A stretch of 64,000 nucleotides of DNA from Glycomyces artemisiae (GCF_003002955.1 NZ_PVTJ01000001.1:806001-870000); one strand, 5' to 3'. Counted from the stretch's first letter, positions 8,533 through 17,134 are shown. The notes: generated by a model from the sequence alone, not told the origin. Made by a program: numbers and translations.

Positions 8533-9314
8533 CCTACGCCGCCTTCGCCGCCGCCCACCGCGGCCCGCGCCCGCTCGTGCTCCCCAACGCCTGGGACCAC
8601 GCCTCCGCGGCCGCCCTCGCCGCCGCCGGATTCACCGCGATCGGCACCACCAGCCTCGGTGTCGCCGCAGCCCACGGCCTCCCCGACGGCGCCGGAGCCA
8701 CCCGCGACCACACCATCGCCCTCGCCCGCCGCCTCGCGCCGCTCCCGGTCCTCGTCACCGTCGACATCGAAGGCGGCTTCAGCGACGACCCCGCCGAGGT
8801 CGCCGCCCTCGCCGCGACCCTCGCCGGACTCGGCATCGTCGGCGTCAACCTCGAAGACGGCCGCTCCGACGGCACCCTCGCCGACCCTGATCTCCACGCC
8901 GCCCGCATTGCGGCCGTGAAGGACCGCTGCCCCGACCTGTTCGTGAACGCCCGCACCGACCCGTACTGGCTCGACACCGGCAGTCCACTGGAGACCGCGC
9001 TCGCCCGCGCCGCACGCTACACGGCCGCGGGCGCCGACGGCGTCTTCGTCCCGGGTGCCACCGCCGCCGGCGACATCCGCACCCTCGCCGCCCGCATCGA
9101 CGCCCCGCTCAACATCCTGTACACCCCGAGCGGTCCCACCGTCGACGACCTCGCCGCCCTCGGCGTCGCCCGAATCAGCACCGGCTCCCTCCTCTACCGC
9201 GCCGCCCTGACGGCGGCGGTCCGCACGGCGGCACTGATCGGCGAGGGGGAGCCGGTGGCGGGGGACCAGCTGACCTACGCGGAGGTCACAGCGTTGCAAG
9301 CTCCTCGGGAGTGA
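8529..9314 (+). CDS. Isocitrate lyase/PEP mutase family enzyme
   Basis: A 261-residue TIM-barrel protein of the ICL/PEP-mutase superfamily, starting with GTG. Visible are 'LVLPNAWDHASAAAL', 'AIGTTSLGVAAAHG', the metal-binding acids in 'VTVDIEGGFSDDP' (Asp79, Glu81), 'VGVNLEDG' (Glu109, Asp110) and 'LFVNARTDPYW'. The catalytic KKCGH-type loop of true isocitrate lyase is absent, so it is one of the small lyases or oxaloacetate/2-methylisocitrate-lyase-like members of unknown substrate. It is coupled to the P450-like gene upstream; its last 29 bp overlap the convergent VOC gene. Confidence 0.88.
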   Translation: MTYAAFAAAHRGPRPLVLPNAWDHASAAALAAAGFTAIGTTSLGVAAAHGLPDGAGATRDHTIALARRLAPLPVLVTVDIEGGFSDDPAEVAALAATLAGLGIVGVNLEDGRSDGTLADPDLHAARIAAVKDRCPDLFVNARTDPYWLDTGSPLETALARAARYTAAGADGVFVPGATAAGDIRTLAARIDAPLNILYTPSGPTVDDLAALGVARISTGSLLYRAALTAAVRTAALIGEGEPVAGDQLTYAEVTALQAPRE

Positions 9315-9675
9315 ACGCGCGCAGGATGCAGAACTCGTTCCCCGCGGGGTCGTTCATGACGATCCACGACGACGAATCGTCCTGCCCGACATCGGCCCGC
9401 TTGGCGCCCAACGCCTCCGCGCGGGCGACCTCGGCGGCCTGGTCATCGGGGCGCAGGTCGAGGTGGAGACGGTTCTTGACCGACTTCCCCTCGGGGACTT
9501 TGACGAACAGGATGTCGGGGGAGACGCCGTCCTGCGGGCTGCCCAGCGGCGGCTCCAGCACGACCTCCTTCTCAGAGGTGTGGGTGATGCGCCAGCCCAG
9601 CAGCTCGGCCCACCAGGGGCCCAGCTCCTGCGGGTCGGCGCAGTCGACGATGATGCACTGCCATTGCAAACTCAT
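9286..9675 (-). CDS. VOC family protein (glyoxalase/bleomycin-resistance fold)
   Basis: A 129-residue protein with the two beta-alpha-beta-beta-beta modules of the vicinal-oxygen-chelate superfamily: 'CIIVDCADPQELGPWWAELLGWRI' at the N-terminus and 'HLDLRPDD', 'DPAGNEFCIL' in the second half. The H/E pattern matches the glyoxalase_6-type actinobacterial VOC proteins. The substrate cannot be inferred. The ATG chosen gives the family N-terminus; the frame is open further upstream without similarity. Confidence 0.87.
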   Translation of the reverse strand: MSLQWQCIIVDCADPQELGPWWAELLGWRITHTSEKEVVLEPPLGSPQDGVSPDILFVKVPEGKSVKNRLHLDLRPDDQAAEVARAEALGAKRADVGQDDSSSWIVMNDPAGNEFCILRAFTPEELATL

Positions 9676-9722
9676 CGCGCAACAGTAATGCCCTCGCGTT
9701 CTCACGCCGCAGGGGACCGCGT

Positions 9723-10064
9723 TCAGGACTCTTCGATGAAGCTGAGCATCTTCTCGAACCGCGCCTTCGTGGCCGCGGCGGCCCGGAACTCGGCCTCGAC
9801 GCGGGCGTGCTCCTCGTAGATCACCGCCCGCTGCTCGGGCGTGACCTCGTCGGCGCTGCGGCAGCGCCGGAGCTTCGCGATCGCGCGGCTCGGCAGGCCG
9901 TTCGCGAACATGAGCTTGATCCACTGGACCTGGTCGACCGCGTCGGCCGGGTAGACGCGCTGGCCGCTCGCGGTGCGCTCGGGGTGCAGGAGGCCCTGCT
10001 CCTCGTAGTACCTGAGCGCGCGCACCGTCGCGCCCGTCGCCTCGGCCAGTTCTCCGATGCGCAT
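9723..10064 (-). CDS. MerR-family transcriptional regulator
   Basis: A 113-residue protein. The winged helix is canonical ('MRIGELAEATGATVRALRYYEEQGLL', 'GQRVYPADAVDQVQWIKLM'), then a dimerisation coiled coil and a short C-terminus ending 'FEKMLSFIEES' without an obvious metal-binding cysteine pair, which suggests an organic effector. The Met of MRIGEL is chosen because it is the family N-terminus; an in-frame ATG 69 bp upstream would lie inside the divergent promoter. The SDR gene transcribed away from it is the probable target. Confidence 0.88.
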   Translation of the reverse strand: MRIGELAEATGATVRALRYYEEQGLLHPERTASGQRVYPADAVDQVQWIKLMFANGLPSRAIAKLRRCRSADEVTPEQRAVIYEEHARVEAEFRAAAATKARFEKMLSFIEES

Positions 10065-10106
10065 CCGCGCCCTCCCGTTTCCCGCTGTGGTGTCCGCCAC
10101 CGTCGC

Positions 10107-10137
10107 TTGCCCCTCACGCTGACGTGAGGTCATAGCG
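10107..10137 (+). promoter_or_regulatory. MerR-type promoter/operator for the SDR gene
   Basis: TTGCCC, then the inverted repeat CCTCACG-ctga-CGTGAGG (10112-10129), then a weak -10 near CATAGC. The spacing of about 18-19 bp and a dyad between -35 and -10 are the hallmark of MerR-activated promoters; the half-site resembles the CCTCA...TGAGG pattern of SoxR-like boxes. The SDR start codon follows about 10 bp after the -10, so the transcript would be leaderless or nearly so. Confidence 0.65.
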
Positions 10138-10145
10138 TCGACCGC

Positions 10146-10862
10146 ATGGACATCAAAGGATCAATCGCATTCGTCACCGGCGCCAACCGCGGCATGGGCC
10201 GCCATTTCGCCCGGCAACTTCTGGAACGCGGCGCGGCCAAGGTCTATGCCGGGTCGCGCCGGATCGATTCGGTCGACCTGCTCGGCGTGGAGCCCGTGCA
10301 GCTCGACATCACCGACCCGGCGTCCGTCGCGGCGGCCGTCGCGACCGCGTCCGACACGACGATCCTCGTCAACAACGCGGGGATCGCGACGTTCGCGAAC
10401 CTCGTCGGCGGCCCCGAGGACGCGATCCGCCTGGAGATGGAGACGAACTTCTTCGGAACCCTGAACATGGTGCGGGCCTTCGCGCCCGTGCTCGGCGCGA
10501 ACGGCGGCGGCGCGATCCTCAACATCCTGTCGGTCCTGTCGTGGCGCTCGGCCGGGATGGGCCACGCGTACTCGGCGGCGAAGGCCGCGTCGTGGAGCCT
10601 CACGAACGGCGCGCGCCTCGAACTCGCCGCCCAGGGGACGCAGGTGACCGGGCTGCACGTCGCCGGGATCGACACCGACATGCTCAAGGGCATCCCCGCC
10701 GACAAGAGCGACCCGGCCGACATCGCCCGCGCCGGCCTCGACGGCATCGAGACCGGCGCGCTCGAAGTCCTCGCCGACCAGGTCACCGTCGACTTCAAGG
10801 CGGTCCTCAACGCCGACCCGGCCGCCCTCTACCCCGAACTCGCCGCGGCGCGCACGGTCTAG
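10146..10862 (+). CDS. SDR family oxidoreductase
   Basis: A 238-residue classical short-chain dehydrogenase/reductase. The cofactor motif TGANRGMG begins at residue 11, 'ILVNNAG' follows near residue 76, and the catalytic set is the Ser of 'ILSVLSW' plus 'YSAAKAA' (YxxxK). An Arg in 'AGSRR' after strand 2 suggests NADP preference. The substrate is unknown; control by the divergent MerR regulator suggests detoxification of an electrophile or carbonyl. It ends 4 bp inside the convergent NAD(P)H-binding protein gene. Confidence 0.92.
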   Translation: MDIKGSIAFVTGANRGMGRHFARQLLERGAAKVYAGSRRIDSVDLLGVEPVQLDITDPASVAAAVATASDTTILVNNAGIATFANLVGGPEDAIRLEMETNFFGTLNMVRAFAPVLGANGGGAILNILSVLSWRSAGMGHAYSAAKAASWSLTNGARLELAAQGTQVTGLHVAGIDTDMLKGIPADKSDPADIARAGLDGIETGALEVLADQVTVDFKAVLNADPAALYPELAAARTV

Positions 10863-11719
10863 GCGCCGGACCAGACGCCCGTCTTCGCGGTCTCGGCCGC
10901 CCAGTCCGCGAAGCGGATCGGGGCGCGGCCGAGGACGCGTTCGACGTCGCCGGTGGTCGCGGCCATGGCGCCGCCGCGCATGAACTCGTACATGAGGTTG
11001 AGGAACACGACGAGGTCCTCGGGGAGGCCCGCGGCGCGGAGGGCCGCGTCGTGCTCCTCCGGGGCCTCGGCGCGGAAGGCCACCGGCTTGCCGGAGGCGG
11101 CGGCGATGGCGGCCATCGCCGCGTCCATCGACAGCGACTCGGGGCCGCTGAGCTCGTAGACGCGCCCGTGGTGGCCGTCCCCGGTGAGGACCGCGGCGGC
11201 CACCGCGGCGATGTCGGCGACGGCGATCAGCGGCTCCGCGGTCCCCGCCAGCGGCAGCGCCAGCTCCCCGGCGAGCACCGCTGGGTAGTAGTCGCCTTCG
11301 CTGAAGTTCTCGTTGAAGTTGTTGGGCTGCAAGACGGTCCACTCGATCCCCGACGCCTGCACGGCCGTCTGGGCCGCGTACATGCCGATGGCCTCGGGGC
11401 CGACCCCGGCCGCCGCGGCCAGGTCCTGGACCCTGCGGCCCGACTGGGCGACGATGCGGCGCACGCCCGCCTTCTCCGCGGCGGCGACGAACGCGTCGGC
11501 GGGGAACGGGTGGTCCGGCGGCACGAGGTAGACGGCGGCAGCGCCTTCCAGGGCGGCGTCCCAAGTGGACTCATCGGTCCAGTCGAGGGGGATCGCGGTG
11601 CTGCGGGAGACCGCGCGCACGTCGTGCCCGCCGGCGCGGAGCAGTTCGGTGAGGCGGCGGCCGACCTTGCCGGTGGCGCCGGTGACGAGGATGGTTCGGG
11701 TGTGGGTGTGTTCGCTCAT
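10859..11719 (-). CDS. NAD(P)H-binding (NmrA/YtfG-like) protein
   Basis: A 286-residue atypical SDR with glycine motif 'TILVTGATGKVGRRL' near residue 10 and 'IEWTVLQPNNFNENF' in the region typical of quinone-oxidoreductase-2/NmrA-like proteins. Related enzymes reduce quinones or act as redox sensors. The ATG 'MSEHT' is preferred over an in-frame TTG four codons earlier. It is convergent with the SDR, and the next gene on the same strand ends over 1 kb away, so it is probably monocistronic. Confidence 0.85.
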   Translation of the reverse strand: MSEHTHTRTILVTGATGKVGRRLTELLRAGGHDVRAVSRSTAIPLDWTDESTWDAALEGAAAVYLVPPDHPFPADAFVAAAEKAGVRRIVAQSGRRVQDLAAAAGVGPEAIGMYAAQTAVQASGIEWTVLQPNNFNENFSEGDYYPAVLAGELALPLAGTAEPLIAVADIAAVAAAVLTGDGHHGRVYELSGPESLSMDAAMAAIAAASGKPVAFRAEAPEEHDAALRAAGLPEDLVVFLNLMYEFMRGGAMAATTGDVERVLGRAPIRFADWAAETAKTGVWSGA

Positions 11720-11789
11720 GGGACCAGTCAACCGTCGATTCGGTAGCGGATGAATGGCCGCAGAGCCACGTTCGATGCGTGATCGTCCA

Positions 11790-11816
11790 CGGGCCGGGGA
11801 CGCCGCCCCCGGCCCG
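11790..11816 (-). terminator. Terminator-like hairpin after the secreted-protein pair
   Basis: CGGGCCGGGG, 7-nt loop, CCCCGGCCCG: a perfect 10-bp GC stem lying 11 bp past the stop of the secreted-protein operon. There is no U-tract, as is usual in actinomycetes. Confidence 0.5.
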
Positions 11817-11826
11817 CGGACGCGGC

Positions 11827-12483
11827 TCAGCCCGCGGCGATGGCCTCGATCGCGGCGTTCGCCTGCTCGAACTCCTTCATCGCGGATTCGATCCAGGGAT
11901 GGGGCTGGGGCTCCAGCACCGCCTGCTGCATGTACGCGAGCCCGGCCTCCACCGAGGACCCGAATTCGAGGTTCGGCTGCGGATCGGGATCGTCGTACAC
12001 CTTGCCCGACTGCGGGTCGAACCAGCTGAAGCCCTTATAGGACACCGCGCCGCCCTTGTCGATGAGCTTCGCGGCCGAGTAGAACGCCGCCGCCGCTTCG
12101 GATCGCAGCTGCTCGGCGAGCTTCTCGTCCTTCGTCAGGTCCGCCTGCGCGAGGAGCGTCTGTCCCTGCCCGAGCTGCTCGTAGAACGAGACGCGTTCGG
12201 CCGGGTTGACCGCGTAGTCCTCGAAGTCGAAGAGCCCCAGGCACACCCAGCAGTCCTTCGGCCACCACTTGCGCGGCCCCTCGACGGGGATCTCCCACTC
12301 GGGGCAGACGCGTTCGACGGTGCCGGTCTCCTCGTCGATGACGAAGAAGCAGTACCTGAACGTGCCGCCGCCCGCCTGGGCCGGGGCCTGCACGAGCAGC
12401 GCGGTGGAGAGCGCGAGCGCCAGCGCGGCCGCTAGGCCCGCGGCGAGCCGGAGGGTCCGGCGCAGTGTCGTCCGGGCGCTCAT
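11827..12483 (-). CDS. Secreted protein, 'VEGPRKWW' family, copy 2
   Basis: A 218-residue exported protein. The signal peptide runs from 'RRTLRLAAGLAAALALALSTALL' to a cleavage after 'AQA' near residue 37. The mature part has four cysteines (about 45, 60, 78, 81) and the segment 'PVEGPRKWWPKDCWVCL' (66-82), shared with the gene directly upstream. Also shared are 'DEKLAEQLR.EA' and a 'GF.W.DP..G' segment. I know no characterised family with this motif. Start and upstream stop share one base (TGATG), so the pair is translationally coupled. Confidence 0.75.
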   Translation of the reverse strand: MSARTTLRRTLRLAAGLAAALALALSTALLVQAPAQAGGGTFRYCFFVIDEETGTVERVCPEWEIPVEGPRKWWPKDCWVCLGLFDFEDYAVNPAERVSFYEQLGQGQTLLAQADLTKDEKLAEQLRSEAAAAFYSAAKLIDKGGAVSYKGFSWFDPQSGKVYDDPDPQPNLEFGSSVEAGLAYMQQAVLEPQPHPWIESAMKEFEQANAAIEAIAAG

Positions 12484-13094
12484 CACGCGGCCGCCAGTTC
12501 GGACAGGCTCTCGTAGGCCGCGTCGAACTCCTTCAGGGCCCCTTCGATGTCGGGCTCTTTGCCGAGGGTGTTCTGGAGGATCCGGACGCCTTCGGCCATC
12601 GCGTACCCGGCCGCGATCCCGGGGTCGGGCTGCGGGTCGCCGAGGTACTCGCCGTTGACCGGGTCGGTCCAGGCGAAGCCGTCGAACCCGATCTCGTACT
12701 CGGAGACGATCTCGGCGGCGGCGAGGAACTGGCCGCCCGCTTCGGCGCGCAGCTGCTCGGCGAGCTTTTCGTCGTCGGTGAGGTGGGATTCGGCGAGGAG
12801 CCCGAGGCCCTTGCCGAAGCGCTCGTTGAAGTCGTAGCGGACGGCGGGGTCGACGTAGTCCCTCCAGAAGTCGAAGGACGGCAGGCAGACCCAGCACTCG
12901 GGCGGCCACCACTTGCGCGGCCCCTCGACGGGGACCTCAACCGGCACGCAGATGAGGTCGAAGGGGTCGTCGGTCCTGGTGTCGGGGAAGCAGACCTCGA
13001 TCCAGTAGCCGCCCGCCTGCGCGGGGGCCGGGATGAAGAAGACCGCGGAGACGGCGAGCGTCACCGCGATCATGAGGCGTCTGACGAGGCTCAT
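12483..13094 (-). CDS. Secreted protein, 'VEGPRKWW' family, copy 1
   Basis: A 203-residue exported protein, paralogous to the following gene. The signal peptide is 'RRLMIAVTLAVSAVFFI' with cleavage after 'AQA' near residue 27. The mature protein carries Cys35 and Cys49, then 'VPVEGPRKWWPPECWVCL' (54-71) with Cys67 and Cys70, so both copies have a conserved four-cysteine N-terminal module that could form disulfides or bind metal. The rest is helical and ends in 'EGALKEFDAAYESLSEL'. The ATG has a good AAGGAG site. The 200 bp upstream contains the promoter but no other gene I can support. Confidence 0.78.
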   Translation of the reverse strand: MSLVRRLMIAVTLAVSAVFFIPAPAQAGGYWIEVCFPDTRTDDPFDLICVPVEVPVEGPRKWWPPECWVCLPSFDFWRDYVDPAVRYDFNERFGKGLGLLAESHLTDDEKLAEQLRAEAGGQFLAAAEIVSEYEIGFDGFAWTDPVNGEYLGDPQPDPGIAAGYAMAEGVRILQNTLGKEPDIEGALKEFDAAYESLSELAAA

Positions 13095-13294
13095 GGCACT
13101 CCTTGGGGGAAGGGTGGATTGCCGCCTCAGTATGGAGTCGCCGCGCGCTGACCGTGGGTACACGCCGGTGTGCCCGACCGTAACTCAAGTGTCCGATGAG
13201 GACTAACGGCCGGTTCGGCCGCCTTTGCGGGGCCGGACCGGCCGGAAAGATGGCACGCGGTGTGCCAGAGGGCTTGCCCCGCGCGCGGCAGGTC

Positions 13295-14143
13295 TCAGGC
13301 GAGGCCTGCCAGGATCTCGGCGAAGCGCTCGGGGCGGACGAGGGCGCCGACGTGGCTCGTCTCGATGGTGTGGACGTCGAACACGTTGTCCGGGGTGAGT
13401 GCGTCGGCCTCCTTGATGAACAGGTCCTGGAGCTCGATCGGGATCGACGTGTCCTGCGTCAGCCGCACGTAGCTGCGCGGAATCCGGCCCCAGGTGGCGG
13501 CGTCGGCGCGGTCTTCAGGTCCGCCCGCGTCGAGGCTCTCGTCGGGGGTGAGCGTGGAGAGGAACACGCGGAACTCGTCGTCGGTGCCGTCGGCGAGCAT
13601 CGACTCCTTGAGCGCCCCGAGGAGCACGGGGTCGGCGGTGCGCCAGTTCATGCGGACCGCGCCGAGGCGGGCCGGGTTCGCCGCGGCCACGCCCATGGCC
13701 TGGTCGAGGACGCTCCCGGCGTTCTCGGGCCGGGCCACGTACTCGCGCGGGGTGTGGTCGACGCAGCACCACGCCGAGGCGTAGACGATCCGGTCGAGCA
13801 GGTCCGGGCGGCGGTTGGCGACCGCCGTGAGGGTCACGCCGCCGCGGCTGTGGGCCACGGCGATGACCGGCCCGTGCTCCCTCGCGCGCTCCAGGATCGC
13901 GGTGACGTGGTCGACGTTCGCCTGGAGGCCCACGCCGTCGAGCTTCGACGCCGCCACGGCCAGCTCCGCCGCGTCCTGGGTCTGGTACGCGGACGGCATG
14001 CCCGCCGCGAAGCCGTGGCCCGGCAGGTCCACCGCGAGGGAGCGGTGGCCGCGCAGGGCCAGCTCCCGCATGAGCGGGGCCCAGGAGAACGAGTTGGCGT
14101 TGGAACCGTGGATGAGGACGAACGTCGGTGTCATGGCGCTCAT
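13295..14143 (-). CDS. Alpha/beta hydrolase
   Basis: A 282-residue single-domain hydrolase of the Abhydrolase_6 type. The oxyanion motif is 'FVLIHGSNANSFSW' near residue 8, the nucleophile elbow is 'VAHSRGG' (about residues 95-101), and the catalytic histidine is in 'IETSHVGALVRPERF'. Similar actinobacterial proteins are esterases of unknown substrate. Two in-frame ATGs lie 9 bp apart; the first is used here, and neither has a strong ribosome-binding site. It lies downstream of the pectate lyase on the same strand but behind a hairpin. Confidence 0.87.
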   Translation of the reverse strand: MSAMTPTFVLIHGSNANSFSWAPLMRELALRGHRSLAVDLPGHGFAAGMPSAYQTQDAAELAVAASKLDGVGLQANVDHVTAILERAREHGPVIAVAHSRGGVTLTAVANRRPDLLDRIVYASAWCCVDHTPREYVARPENAGSVLDQAMGVAAANPARLGAVRMNWRTADPVLLGALKESMLADGTDDEFRVFLSTLTPDESLDAGGPEDRADAATWGRIPRSYVRLTQDTSIPIELQDLFIKEADALTPDNVFDVHTIETSHVGALVRPERFAEILAGLA

Positions 14144-14243
14144 GATTGCAAAGACGTCGATGCCGTGGTGGCCCCGGTGGGCGGCAGTGTGTGACGGGAC
14201 AGCGGGGCAGGTCGGCGGGGTGGGGGACCAGGGTGGAGGCGCC

Positions 14244-14271
14244 GGGCCGGGCCGCGTCCGCGGCCCGGCCC
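14244..14271 (-). terminator. Hairpin terminator after the pectate lyase gene
   Basis: GGGCCGGGCCGCG pairs with CGCGGCCCGGCCC across a very short loop, 7 bp after the lyase stop. The 13-bp GC stem probably terminates the lyase transcript before the hydrolase gene. Confidence 0.55.
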
Positions 14272-14278
14272 CCTGGGG

Positions 14279-15505
14279 CTAGGCGAACGTCGCGCCTAGG
14301 TTCGGGTAGTTCTTCGGGACGAGGAAGTTCGTCGAGGCGATCGAGCCGTCGGCGGCCCGCGCGCCGGTGACGACGGCGGCGCTGGTGTTCGCGAGGTCCG
14401 CGTCGACCCAGCTCGACTTGATGTTCCACGAGTTGCCCGAGCCGGTCGAGGAGCCGAGGGCCACCGGCGTCGCGTTGTTCACCGCGAGGTTCGCGGTGAG
14501 CGTCGAGGTCGAGGAGTCGAAGTCGAAGCCGGTCTTGCCGTTCTTCCACGCCGTGGAGCGGCTGATCTGGAGCGAGCCGGGGTTGCCGTTGTCGGTGAAG
14601 CCGTGCGCGGAGTTCTTCCACGCCATGGAGTTCACCACGACGTGGTTCGCGGGCGGGTCGACGTCGCCGCCGCCCAGCTTGAAGCCGTTGCCGTCGCCGG
14701 AGTAGTTCGGCAGGTTCCAGTAGTTGTAGCCGTTGCCCCAGGCGGCGGTGTCCTCGATGCGGATGGGCGAGAGGAACTCCCACGCGTCGAAGCCGTCGTC
14801 GGCGTTGTTCCACAGGCGCGCGCCGATCACCTTGTTGCCGGTGCCCGAGCCCTCCTTGATCGCGAGGCCGTCGGCGCTCTCGCCGTTCTTGCGCGGGTCG
14901 CGGTTGCCGTACGAGTCGAGGTTGAGGATCGTGTTGTTCGCCGAGGCGCCCTGGATGTGGAGGCCCGACTCGTAGTTGTCGCGGGTGACGAGGCGGTCGT
15001 AGACGTTGCCGCTGGCGTCGAGCGCGAAGATCGCGTACGGGCCGTGGACGATCTCCAGGCGCTCGAAGCGCCAGAAGTCGCCTTCGACGTGGAGCGCGCC
15101 GCGGTCGGCGCGGGGGATCGAGGAGTCGACGGCGCCGGGCGTGTACGGCATGTTCTCGCCGTCGATGACGACTTTCTCGGTGCCGTAGGCGCGCATGGTG
15201 ATCGGGGCACCGGCGGTGCCGTTGGAGTTGACCTGGATGTTGGTGCTCGGCGCGTAGGTGCCGCCGCGGATCTGGATGACGGTGCCGGGCACGGCCTTGT
15301 CGACCGCGGCCTGGATGGTCTTGAGCGGCGCGGCGACGGTGCCCGCGTTGGCGTCGTTCCCGTTGACGGCCACGGTGATCGTGGTGGTCTGGGCGGAGGC
15401 GGCGGAGGTCGAAGCGAACGCGGAGGCGGTGCCGGCCGCGACGGCGACGACCGCTGCGATGGCGAACACCGCCTTCCGGAGTCGGCCCGAATGCTGGTGG
15501 GTCAT
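14279..15505 (-). CDS. Pectate lyase-type parallel beta-helix protein (PL9-like)
   Basis: A 408-residue secreted protein with a signal peptide 'AVFAIAAVVAVAAGTASAFA'. The mature N-terminus 'VAVNGNDANAGT..APLKTIQAAVDKAVPGTVIQIRGGTY' is typical of right-handed beta-helix lyases. Further on, 'NNADDGFDAWEF', 'IEDTAAWGNGYN' and 'GDGNGFKLGGG' resemble the catalytic Lys region of family PL9. It would cleave polygalacturonate by beta-elimination outside the cell. The promoter carries an inverted repeat. Together with PL11 downstream it indicates pectin use. PL9 is my reading from the GFKLGG neighbourhood; a related beta-helix lyase family is the alternative. Confidence 0.82.
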   Translation of the reverse strand: MTHQHSGRLRKAVFAIAAVVAVAAGTASAFASTSAASAQTTTITVAVNGNDANAGTVAAPLKTIQAAVDKAVPGTVIQIRGGTYAPSTNIQVNSNGTAGAPITMRAYGTEKVVIDGENMPYTPGAVDSSIPRADRGALHVEGDFWRFERLEIVHGPYAIFALDASGNVYDRLVTRDNYESGLHIQGASANNTILNLDSYGNRDPRKNGESADGLAIKEGSGTGNKVIGARLWNNADDGFDAWEFLSPIRIEDTAAWGNGYNYWNLPNYSGDGNGFKLGGGDVDPPANHVVVNSMAWKNSAHGFTDNGNPGSLQISRSTAWKNGKTGFDFDSSTSTLTANLAVNNATPVALGSSTGSGNSWNIKSSWVDADLANTSAAVVTGARAADGSIASTNFLVPKNYPNLGATFA

Positions 15506-15570
15506 GTGAGGGTGACTTTCTCGCTGGTGCCGGGTACGAGATCGGGAAGGCGCTTGCCGTCCCGAATGCC

Positions 15571-15600
15571 ACGGTAACCACTTTCATCGAAGAAAGTCAA
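15571..15600 (-). promoter_or_regulatory. Promoter of the pectate lyase with embedded operator
   Basis: On the minus strand TTGACT and TACCGT are 18 bp apart. The inverted repeat ACTTTC-atcgaa-GAAAGT (15580-15597) covers part of the -35 and most of the spacer, a classic repressor position. The regulator is not identifiable here; pectin-lyase genes are usually induced by oligogalacturonide products. Confidence 0.5.
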
Positions 15601-15608
15601 TATATGGG

Positions 15609-17123
15609 TCAGGGTCGGGAGTGCCTTTCGAGGAACTGGTAGACCTCGGTCTCGTCGACGCCTGGGAAGGAGCCCAGGGGCATCGCCGCGAGTTGGGAGC
15701 TGGCGGCGCGGGCGGTGGGCCAGACCTGGCCGGCCCAGGTCTTGGCGAGGTTGCGGGGCGGGTTGCGGCAGCAGTCGGGGTCGGGGCAGCGGGAGACCGA
15801 GCGGGCCTTGGTCTCCTTGCCGCGGAACCACTTCGCCGACTCGTAGGGGACGCCGATCGACAGCGAGAACAGCCCGTCGGCGCTGCGCTCGGTCCGGGCC
15901 GTGCACCAGTAGGTGCCCGTCGCCGTGTCCGTGTACTGGTTGAAGGCGTTGAACTTGTCGGGCACGTCGAACACCTGGCGGCTCGTCCAGTACCGGCAGA
16001 TCGGCTGGCCCTCGATCGCGCCGGTCGGGTCCGCCGGGAACGCCACGTCGTCGTTCTCGTACGCCTTGAAGATGATCCCCGACTTGTGGACCTTCTGGAA
16101 GTGCGTGCGAATGCCCAGATGGTGCGTGGCGAGGTTGGTGAACCGGTGCGCCGCCGCCTCGTACGAGACCGCGAAGTTGTCGCGCAGGTCCTCGACCGCG
16201 ACCTCCTTGTCCGCCATGGCGCTCCGCAGGAACGCCACCGCGCTCGACTCCGGGATCAGCAGCGCCGCGGCCAGGTAGTTCGTGGACACGCGCTGGCCCA
16301 GGAACTCCAGGTACGTGCGCGGCACCTCGTGCTCCAGGACGTAGCTCGCGAGGGCCTGGAGCAGGACCGTGCGCGGGTCGTGCGAGCCGGTCCCGACCTG
16401 CGTCAGGTAGATCCGCCGGTGCTTGAGGTCGGTGACCGACCGCGTCGAATGCGGCAGGTCGTCCACGTGGTGGAGCGTGAACCGCAGGTGCGCCGCGAGG
16501 TCGGCGATCTGGTGCTGCGACAGCGGGCCGCCCGCGTAGTCGACCTTGCCGAGCAGCGTGCGCGCCTCGGCCTCGATGTCGGCGAAGTAGTTGTCCTTGT
16601 CGCGCATCCGCCGCCGCAGCTCCGTGTTCGCGCGCCGGGCCTCCTCCGGCGTGGCCGTGTGCAGGTTGACCTGGCGGTCCACTTCCCGGTGCAGGCCCAC
16701 GAGGGCTTCGAGTGCCTCGGTGGGAATGCGGCTCGACGGCTTCACCGACGGCAGCCCCAGCGACCGGTACTGACTGCTGCGCTGGGCCCGCTCCAGCTCG
16801 ATCTCCAGCGCCACGCGCCGGTTCGGGGGCTCCGCGCCGAGCAGCTCGTCGGAAGAAACGCCGAACGCCTTCGCGAGCGCCCGCAGCATCGACAGCTTCG
16901 GCTCCTTCTTGCCGTTCTCGATGAGCGAGAGCTGCGAGGGCGCGGCGCCGACGGCCGCGCCGAGGTCGTCGAGGCTCATCTCGCGCTGTTTGCGCAGGTG
17001 CCGGATCTGCTTGCCGAGGCTGATGAGGTCGACCGAGACGTCGTCGGCGGCCAGTTCGGCGGCCTCGGCGGCGCCCCACGGGCGGTGCGGGGCCTCGGAG
17101 GGGCGCGGCGGCAGGTTCGTCAT
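15609..17123 (-). CDS. ramB: RamB-like XRE regulator of acetate metabolism
   Basis: A 504-residue protein: an XRE helix-turn-helix (about residues 33-90, '[29 protein letters not shown]'), a helical middle, an ImmA/IrrE-like domain whose '[15 protein letters not shown]' replaces a true HExxH, and a C-terminal cysteine-bearing domain with '[12 protein letters not shown]'. This layout is that of RamB/short-chain-fatty-acid regulators; RamB controls acetate and glyoxylate-shunt genes in Corynebacterium. It is divergent from aceA-aceB, which supports the assignment strongly. The frame remains open upstream of the chosen Met, but family similarity starts here. Confidence 0.88.
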   Translation of the reverse strand: MTNLPPRPSEAPHRPWGAAEAAELAADDVSVDLISLGKQIRHLRKQREMSLDDLGAAVGAAPSQLSLIENGKKEPKLSMLRALAKAFGVSSDELLGAEPPNRRVALEIELERAQRSSQYRSLGLPSVKPSSRIPTEALEALVGLHREVDRQVNLHTATPEEARRANTELRRRMRDKDNYFADIEAEARTLLGKVDYAGGPLSQHQIADLAAHLRFTLHHVDDLPHSTRSVTDLKHRRIYLTQVGTGSHDPRTVLLQALASYVLEHEVPRTYLEFLGQRVSTNYLAAALLIPESSAVAFLRSAMADKEVAVEDLRDNFAVSYEAAAHRFTNLATHHLGIRTHFQKVHKSGIIFKAYENDDVAFPADPTGAIEGQPICRYWTSRQVFDVPDKFNAFNQYTDTATGTYWCTARTERSADGLFSLSIGVPYESAKWFRGKETKARSVSRCPDPDCCRNPPRNLAKTWAGQVWPTARAASSQLAAMPLGSFPGVDETEVYQFLERHSRP

Positions 17124-17134
17124 TTCCCCAGTAT

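Noticed and set aside
8529-9314. The PEP-mutase-family gene as a second isocitrate lyase
   Set aside because: It is only 261 residues and lacks the KKCGH catalytic loop that is present in the true aceA.
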